Assembly (NCBI GenBank): GCA_002322525.1 | Contig: DCOU01000027.1 | Coordinates: 1 to 10,233, forward strand | Direction: 5' to 3' | DNA from: Candidatus Omnitrophica bacterium UBA1562 | GTDB lineage: Bacteria > Omnitrophota > Gorgyraeia > Gygaellales > Profunditerraquicolaceae | Length of the DNA: 10,233 bases | Part shown: in pieces, positions 5,969-10,233 of the stretch | Layout of the letters: each line of letters opens with the position of its first letter | Position numbering within the stretch: the first letter of the stretch is position 1 | The notes under the pieces: model-generated | The model's database searches: none | What the model was told of the DNA's origin: nothing | The model's input: only the letters and a program-made list of their open reading frames with translations | Position numbers and translations under genes: made by a program

Positions 5969-6000
5969 ATCGTAACCATAGCCGAATAGCGAGGGACAGG

Positions 6001-6789
6001 ATGTTTATCATTGGTGAACTAATCAATGGGATGTATCAAAATATAGGTAAGGGAATAAAGGAGAAAAACAAGGCTGTAATCCAGAAATGCGCTCTCAACC
6101 AGATTAAAGCCGGCGCAGATGCTTTAGATGTGAATTGCGGCCCAGCTTCAAAGGACCCGGTTTCTGACATCCAATGGTTAATCCAGGCCATACAGGAAGT
6201 TACAGATAAACCTCTGGTTCTAGACTCCAGTAAACCCAAGGTGATTGAATCCGGCTTAAAGGTGATAGAGAACCCTGTAATTATAAACTCTACCAGCGCT
6301 GACCCGGAAAAATTGGAAATATTGGTGCCCTTGGCAAAGAAATATAATGCCAAGCTCATCGGTTTGACCATAAGCTCCAAAGGCATCCCCCAAAATAAAG
6401 ACCAGAGATTAGAATTAGCAGCCACTATTGTGGCTAGTTGCACTGAGCAAGGATTTCCTATTGAAGGCCTTTATCTGGATCCTATTGTTCTGCCGGTTAA
6501 TGTTGCCCAGGCGCAGATGAAGGATATTCTGGAAGTAATACGTGAATTTAAGATTATCTCCGAGCCTTCTCCTAAAAGTATAGTAGGCTTAAGCAATGTT
6601 TCGCAGGGGACTTGCGTGCGCAGCCTAGTCAACCGTACATTCCTGACTATGGCCGTGGCTTCCGGTTTAGACGCCGCAATATTAGACCCGCTAGATTTAG
6701 ATTTAATGGACGCCGCCATTACCGCAGAATTAATCCTCAATAAACATATTTATTGTGACTCATATTTGGAGGCATACAGAAAGAAGTAA
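6001..6789 (+). CDS. acsE: 5-methyltetrahydrofolate:corrinoid iron-sulfur protein methyltransferase
   Basis: AcsE transfers the methyl group of 5-methyl-tetrahydrofolate to Co(I) of the AcsC/AcsD corrinoid protein, joining the folate methyl branch to acetyl-CoA synthase. It is a pterin-binding TIM barrel related to the MetH folate domain. Residues known from the Moorella thermoacetica enzyme fall at identical numbers here: D75 in VLDSSKP (73-79), N96 in IINSTSA, D160 in LYLDPIV, and N199 in GLSNVSQG (196-203), the residue that helps polarise the pterin N5. DVNCGPA lies at 43-49. The length of 262 aa equals the characterised enzyme. GAGG at 5991-5994 precedes ATG 6001 by 6 nt. The stop is one base from the next gene, dgkA, suggesting co-transcription. 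Confidence 0.97.
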   Translation: MFIIGELINGMYQNIGKGIKEKNKAVIQKCALNQIKAGADALDVNCGPASKDPVSDIQWLIQAIQEVTDKPLVLDSSKPKVIESGLKVIENPVIINSTSADPEKLEILVPLAKKYNAKLIGLTISSKGIPQNKDQRLELAATIVASCTEQGFPIEGLYLDPIVLPVNVAQAQMKDILEVIREFKIISEPSPKSIVGLSNVSQGTCVRSLVNRTFLTMAVASGLDAAILDPLDLDLMDAAITAELILNKHIYCDSYLEAYRKK

Positions 6790-6790
6790 A

Positions 6791-7177
6791 ATGACACCTA
6801 AGAAATTGCTCAGGCACATTTTCAGATTTCGCGGTTTCAACGAAAGCCTGAAACTGGCAATAAATGGTATTGCGTATCTATTCTTATATCACCGCAATAT
6901 GCGCATCATCTTTACGGCGGGTATTTTCGCTCTCCTTTTAGGCCTATACCTTAAATTAAGCGGCACTGAGTTGGTTGCGCTCTGCATCACTATCACCCTG
7001 GTCTTTATGGCAGAGATATTCAATACCGCCATTGAGATGATGATGGATATGGTCAAGGTCAAATACCATACCCTGATAAAACTGATTAAAGATATTGCTG
7101 CGGCAGTGGTGCTGTTGGCTTCTCTGAATGCCCTTGCTGTAGGGTATATCCTTTTTATCAGGAGGCTGTTTAAATGA
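6791..7177 (+). CDS. dgkA: diacylglycerol/undecaprenol kinase, DgkA family membrane protein
   Basis: DgkA-type kinases are small trimeric inner-membrane enzymes that phosphorylate diacylglycerol or undecaprenol with ATP, recycling lipids used in envelope synthesis. Seen from ATG 6791 (128 aa): an amphipathic N-terminus (RGFNESLKLAINGI, 14-27), three hydrophobic segments (about 38-56, 60-75 and 102-124), the active-site pattern E75-x2-N78-x3-E82 in AEIFNTAIEMMMD, and H93-x3-K-x2-KDIAAAVVL (93-107), all family hallmarks. A GTG at 6755 in the same frame would add 12 residues and overlap acsE by 35 nt; I reject it because the family starts close to the basic stretch after ATG 6791. It begins one base after the acsE stop and overlaps the next gene by ATGA. 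Substrate choice cannot be read from sequence. Confidence 0.9.
   Translation: MTPKKLLRHIFRFRGFNESLKLAINGIAYLFLYHRNMRIIFTAGIFALLLGLYLKLSGTELVALCITITLVFMAEIFNTAIEMMMDMVKVKYHTLIKLIKDIAAAVVLLASLNALAVGYILFIRRLFK
7160..7165 (+). promoter_or_regulatory. strong ribosome-binding site within the end of dgkA
   Basis: A full consensus AGGAGG lies 8 nt before ATG 7174 of the POTRA gene, inside dgkA codons. It is the best Shine-Dalgarno in the window and shows the overlapping gene is really translated. Confidence 0.7.
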
Positions 7178-7578
7178 TAAGACCGAAAGAGATTTTTTGT
7201 CTGTCCGTAATCTTATTTTTTCTGTGTTCGGGAGCAGGAGCTATGGAGGCCTGTTTTGCCCAGACATCCGCCAGTCAAATGGAGAGAGCACTGGAACTCT
7301 TAGAGAAAGAAAAGGCCCTGCGGGAAACCATAGAAAAGGGCCAGAAGGTATTCATTAAGAAGATTATCGTCAAAGGCGCAACGCTGCTAAGCGAAGAACG
7401 CATAAAAGAGATAATCCTGCCTTTTAAAAATCACTGGCTCACCGAAGCGGATATTAATTCAATTTTAGATTCCATCACCGCGGCATATAAACAAAAAGGC
7501 TACAATAACCAACCTGTCAAAGTCCTCTATCAGGTGAAGAAAAATCTTCTAAAAATCCAGGTGGTTGAGGGGCATTAG
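7174..7578 (+). CDS. secreted single-POTRA-domain protein (ShlB-type POTRA)
   Basis: The 134-aa product has a signal peptide (hydrophobic 8-23, likely cut near ACFA-Q at 29/30), a short coiled-coil-like stretch (MERALELLEKEKALRETIEK, 36-55) and one POTRA domain (60-133, from VFIKKIIVKGATLLSEERI to LLKIQVVEG). It has no barrel and stops right after the POTRA. The same order of parts occurs in the N-terminus of the next gene: both share EKEKALRE, the I-x-K-I-x-V-x-G-x-TLLSE strand, AY-x-QKGY and the closing VEG. It thus looks like a partial tandem duplication of the TpsB N-terminus, or a dedicated periplasmic partner. It overlaps dgkA by ATGA and has its own strong ribosome site, so it is not simply a broken tpsB. 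Function unknown; a role helping the neighbouring pore is an inference. Confidence 0.8.
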   Translation: MIRPKEIFCLSVILFFLCSGAGAMEACFAQTSASQMERALELLEKEKALRETIEKGQKVFIKKIIVKGATLLSEERIKEIILPFKNHWLTEADINSILDSITAAYKQKGYNNQPVKVLYQVKKNLLKIQVVEGH

Positions 7579-7632
7579 CTTATTAAATCTGTTTAATTTT
7601 CACCCGTAAAATAACTTGACGAGGGTGTGAGC

Positions 7633-9360
7633 ATGAGGCATAATAAACGCACTATGGTAGGCAAACTTACCCTTTTATTATTTCTGGCATCTTTAGTCTT
7701 TCTTCCGACGATATATGTTTTAGCAGCCGTCACTCCTGAGCAGGAGATGAGGTCGCAGGAATTGCAGGAAAAGGAAAAGGCGCTCAGGGAAAAGATAGAG
7801 GCTCCCAAGAAAGCCCCGGAAGTAAAGGAAGAACTACCAGCTGCGCCAGTCCTTCCCGAAGCCAAAGAAAAAATACTCATCAGAAAAATCAACGTAACCG
7901 GCAGAACTCTTCTTTCAGAAAAAGAAATCAATGGTATCATCCTTCCCTCTGAAAATAAGGAACTCACCTTAAGGGACATACAAAAAATTGCTGACCTGAT
8001 CACCGATGCCTATCGCCAGAAAGGCTACATTACCTCGCGCGCCTTCCTGCCTCCGCAAAAGATTGAACAAGGTATATTAGAAATCAGGATTGTGGAAGGA
8101 ATCACGGGTGATGTAGAAGTAAAAGGCAACCGTTATTTTAAGCCTTCTCTGCTTAAGAAAAAAATTACTCTAAAGAAGGGCGAGCCGTTTAATTATAATA
8201 TCTTAAGAAGGGGTTTAAGTAAGATAAATGAGCAGCCGGACAGGTTTGCGCGCACTGTGCTTGCGCCAGGCAAGGAACCGGGGACCACGGATATTGTATT
8301 AGAGGTAAAAGATAACTTACCTATACATCTGGGTTTTGATTGGGATAATTTTGGCTCGCGTTATATTAATAAAGACCGCTATACTCTTAACTTTATTGAC
8401 AATAACCTTTTAGGTTTTGATGATAAACTGACTTTTCAATACCAGCTGGCCCAGGCAAGTAGGTATTTTCTAAAAAGCATACGTTACCTTCTACCTGTAA
8501 ATTCAGCTCTGGAAGTAGGCTGTTATGCTGCTTTTAGCCGGGTAAAATTAGGCCAGGATTTAGAAGACTCTGGCGTCTATGGCAAAACCCAGCTTTACGG
8601 TTTATTTGCCACCCAAGCTCTGGTTAATGCAGAAAATCTTAATTTAAGCCTTAATTTCGGTTTTGACTACAAGGATATTGCCAATTATCAATCAGACACT
8701 ATTTCCAGCCATGATAACCTCAGGGTTGCCAAGGTTGGCTTAGATATGGATTTAACTGATAACTTTGGCCGCACGGTATTTTCCAATGAGTTAGATTGCG
8801 GCATACCTAATATTATGGGTGGCTTAAAGGAGCAAGACCCGAAAGCCAGCCGTAGCGGCGCAGGCGGTAATTTCCTAAAAGACACCATCAATCTTTTAAG
8901 ACTGCAAAAGATGCCTTTTTCTTCTAACCTGTTATGGAAAAATCAAATTCAATTAAGCCCTTACATCTTGACATCCGCCGAACAGTTTCAAATTGGCGGG
9001 ATTAGCAATGTGCGGGGTTATCCGCCGGCAGAAGCAGTGGGAGACAGAGGTTATGCTATGACCTGGGAGTGGTCAATACCGCCTTATTTTGTCCCCAGAG
9101 AGATAAAGGTTCCTTTTTCCAAAGCAAAACTTTATGATGCCATTAGGGTTGCGATGTTTTATGATTGGGCTAATACGCGCTTAAGAAGGCCATCAGCAAC
9201 TGAAGAAAAGAATAAGACTTTAAGGTCAGCAGGTTGCGGTTTGCGCTTTAACCTGCCGGAGGATTTTTCTTTAAGGTTAGATATCGGTTGGCCGTTGGAT
9301 AATACTCCATCGGATAGCGACCACGCGCATACCTGGGTCCAGGTCACCAAAGATTTCTAA
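7633..9360 (+). CDS. two-partner secretion outer-membrane pore (TpsB, ShlB/FhaC/HecB family)
   Basis: TpsB proteins are Omp85-superfamily 16-strand barrels that secrete one large beta-helical TpsA protein across the outer membrane. Numbered from ATG 7633 (575 aa): signal peptide 1-32; coiled-coil-like EQEMRSQELQEKEKALREKIE and a Pro/Glu/Ala-rich linker (36-78); POTRA1 about 80-156 (ILIRKINVTGRTLLSE to IRIVEG); POTRA2 about 157-228 (GDVEVKGNRYFK to IVLEVKD); barrel about 230-575. The barrel holds the loop-6 motif VRGY at 460-463 (GGISNVRGYPPAEAVGDRGY) and ends in a terminal phenylalanine (VQVTKDF), the usual beta-signal. The length is typical. GAGG at 7621-7624 fits ATG 7633; GTG 7627 is too close to it. 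No TpsA-like gene follows before the abiE pair, so the cargo is encoded elsewhere or was lost. Confidence 0.93.
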   Translation: MRHNKRTMVGKLTLLLFLASLVFLPTIYVLAAVTPEQEMRSQELQEKEKALREKIEAPKKAPEVKEELPAAPVLPEAKEKILIRKINVTGRTLLSEKEINGIILPSENKELTLRDIQKIADLITDAYRQKGYITSRAFLPPQKIEQGILEIRIVEGITGDVEVKGNRYFKPSLLKKKITLKKGEPFNYNILRRGLSKINEQPDRFARTVLAPGKEPGTTDIVLEVKDNLPIHLGFDWDNFGSRYINKDRYTLNFIDNNLLGFDDKLTFQYQLAQASRYFLKSIRYLLPVNSALEVGCYAAFSRVKLGQDLEDSGVYGKTQLYGLFATQALVNAENLNLSLNFGFDYKDIANYQSDTISSHDNLRVAKVGLDMDLTDNFGRTVFSNELDCGIPNIMGGLKEQDPKASRSGAGGNFLKDTINLLRLQKMPFSSNLLWKNQIQLSPYILTSAEQFQIGGISNVRGYPPAEAVGDRGYAMTWEWSIPPYFVPREIKVPFSKAKLYDAIRVAMFYDWANTRLRRPSATEEKNKTLRSAGCGLRFNLPEDFSLRLDIGWPLDNTPSDSDHAHTWVQVTKDF

Positions 9361-9413
9361 ATTTCCTTCCTGCCAAAACTCCTGTCAACGCAAACCCTCC
9401 GCTAAAAATTATA

Positions 9414-9442
9414 TTGCAATTTATTAACAAATATGTTAAACT
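9414..9442 (+). promoter_or_regulatory. possible abiE promoter and small inverted-repeat operator
   Basis: TTAACA (9424-9429) and TGTTAA (9434-9439) form a perfect 6-bp inverted repeat with a 4-nt spacer. It lies between a weak TTGCAA (9414-9419) and TAAACT (9437-9442), which are 17 nt apart. AbiEi antitoxins are known to repress their own promoter by binding inverted repeats, so this is a fair operator candidate. The implied transcript start is at or beside ATG 9449 and there is no Shine-Dalgarno, so the message could be leaderless. The matches are weak. Confidence 0.3.
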
Positions 9443-9448
9443 TTTGCT

Positions 9449-10087
9449 ATGAAGCTAGAAGAGTTCCTTAAACGCGTGCGCGGCTTGCCGGTAATAGATG
9501 CTGAGAATCTGCTTGCCGGCGTCACTAATCCGGCTCCGGTTAAAGTGCAATTGAGCCGCTGGTGTAAATCCGGCAAACTAATTAAGCTCAAGAATAATAT
9601 TTACCTGTTAGCCGAAAGTTTCCGCAAAGTGGATATTTACGAGCCTTACATTGCTTCAGTGCTCAAGAAGCCTTCGTATATCAGCCTCCAGAAGGCATTT
9701 GAATACCACGGGCTTATTCCTGAAGGAGTGCCGGTCTATACCTGCGTTACCACTAAGCGCCCCGGGAAAATTATTACTCCAATTGGCACATTTGACTACC
9801 GTCATATCAAAAATAGCCTTTTTTGGGGATATGATTCATTCACGGTGAATAAACAGCTGGCATTTATCGCCTGCCCTGAGAAGGCGCTGCTTGATTTTTT
9901 TTATTTAAAGGGTTTACGGGTTGATGGCGGCTATTTAGAAGAAATGCGGCTGCAAAATTTTAGGAAAATCAATTTCAGTAGGCTGATGGAATACGCTAGG
10001 AAATTCCAGAGCCCGGGGATTCTAAGGGTTGTTCAGGTTATTAAGAAATACGCTACTAAGCGTAAAATTGAGGAAAAGCATTTATGA
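9449..10087 (+). CDS. abiEi: AbiEi-type antitoxin / transcriptional repressor (type IV toxin-antitoxin)
   Basis: AbiEi proteins have an N-terminal winged-helix DNA-binding domain that autorepresses the operon and a C-terminal domain that counters the AbiEii nucleotidyltransferase toxin. Here the winged helix covers about 1-60 (PVKVQLSRWCKSGKLIKLKNNIYLL at 30-54, recognition helix then wing). The family core follows: PSYISLQKAFEYHGLIPEGVP (75-95), TCVTTKRPGKIITPIGTFDYRHIKNSLFWGY (98-128) and ACPEKALLDFFYL (141-153). The length of 212 aa is usual. It overlaps the next gene by ATGA, the normal abiEi-abiEii arrangement. A free-standing host regulator is less likely given that partner. It sits behind tpsB with an 88-bp gap and its own possible promoter, so it is probably a separate unit and a recent accessory arrival. 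Confidence 0.9.
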   Translation: MKLEEFLKRVRGLPVIDAENLLAGVTNPAPVKVQLSRWCKSGKLIKLKNNIYLLAESFRKVDIYEPYIASVLKKPSYISLQKAFEYHGLIPEGVPVYTCVTTKRPGKIITPIGTFDYRHIKNSLFWGYDSFTVNKQLAFIACPEKALLDFFYLKGLRVDGGYLEEMRLQNFRKINFSRLMEYARKFQSPGILRVVQVIKKYATKRKIEEKHL

Positions 10088-10233
10088 AAGATTATGTGTT
10101 AGAACTGGTATCCAAGAAAGAAGGATACAATGCCAAGCTGAATGCGCTCCGGGAATACCTGCAGGCATATATCTTAAGAGTAATGCATGACGAAGGCGTA
10201 TTCCGTTCGGTTGCGTTCTTAGGAGGCACAGCG
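10084..10233 (+). CDS. abiEii: AbiEii-type nucleotidyltransferase toxin, N-terminal part (cut by window end)
   Basis: Fifty codons are visible, starting MKDYVLELVSKKEGYNAKLNALREYLQ and ending AFLGGTA at the window edge. AbiEii/AbiGii toxins begin with a helical segment of this kind and then the nucleotidyltransferase motif F-x-GGTAL...SEDLDF; only the first half of that motif is present here. The start overlaps the antitoxin stop (ATGA). The catalytic aspartates lie beyond the window, so activity cannot be judged. The call rests on the GGTA motif and its position behind abiEi. Confidence 0.82.
   Translation, partial: MKDYVLELVSKKEGYNAKLNALREYLQAYILRVMHDEGVFRSVAFLGGTA

Noticed and set aside
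6036..6443. Minus-strand frame of 135 codons inside acsE
   Set aside because: Antisense to a full-length, clearly conserved acsE; composition has no recognisable domain and no start signal.
6755..6790. GTG 6755 as start of the DgkA-family gene
   Set aside because: It would overlap acsE by 35 nt and add a 12-residue stretch outside the family; ATG 6791, one base after the acsE stop, fits better.
7579..7632. Terminator or promoter in the POTRA-tpsB gap (TTAAATCTGTTTAA, TTGACG)
   Set aside because: Only 5-bp arms without GC, and no matching -10 box at proper distance from TTGACG; the gap is short and co-transcription is simpler.
7593..8003. Minus-strand frame of 136 codons over the tpsB start
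   Set aside because: Serine/phenylalanine-rich antisense of the signal peptide and POTRA1 region of tpsB; a typical shadow frame.

Overview
This window looks like a chromosomal fragment from an anaerobic, diderm bacterium that uses the Wood-Ljungdahl (reductive acetyl-CoA) pathway. Three things support this. First, there are bacterial-type corrinoid iron-sulfur protein subunits (acsC, acsD), a methyltetrahydrofolate:corrinoid methyltransferase (acsE) and a ferredoxin-ASKHA corrinoid reactivator (RACo/AcsV). Second, a two-partner-secretion outer-membrane pore (TpsB/FhaC type) implies an outer membrane. Third, the DNA is moderately AT-rich and carries many small palindromic repeats. Together these resemble uncultured phyla such as Candidatus Omnitrophota. 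That placement is an inference from gene content and repeat style, not from a marker gene.

Layout, all genes on the + strand: 1-90 is an AT-rich leader with a possible promoter. 91-1209 holds larB (nickel-pincer-cofactor carboxylase family) and a small FmdE-like metal-binding protein. 1224-6789 is the methyl-branch block acsC, acsV/RACo, acsD, acsE. 6791-9360 is a cell-envelope block: a DgkA-type lipid kinase, a free-standing secreted POTRA protein and a full-length TpsB pore. 9449-10233 is a type IV toxin-antitoxin pair, abiEi complete and abiEii cut by the window edge.

How the genes work together: AcsE moves the methyl group from methyl-tetrahydrofolate to the cobalt of the AcsC/AcsD corrinoid protein, which passes it to acetyl-CoA synthase (not in the window). 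RACo restores the active Co(I) state after accidental oxidation. LarB and the FmdE-like protein lie directly upstream and may serve metal or cofactor supply, but that link is only by position. dgkA starts one base after acsE ends and overlaps the POTRA gene by four bases, so the envelope genes may be co-transcribed with the acs genes.

The most unusual aspect is repeat DNA. Every gap between genes from larB to acsE carries a different palindromic or inverted repeat: a 20-nt perfect inverted pair around fmdE, two related 22-nt-loop hairpin elements around RACo, a 47-nt perfect palindrome before acsD, and a GTAAC-rich palindrome before acsE. A further 57-bp palindromic element sits inside the RACo reading frame. 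It is flanked by a 5-bp direct repeat and adds exactly 19 codons without breaking the frame. The dgkA-POTRA-tpsB block shows no comparable repeats. No tRNA, rRNA, CRISPR array or transposase gene was seen.
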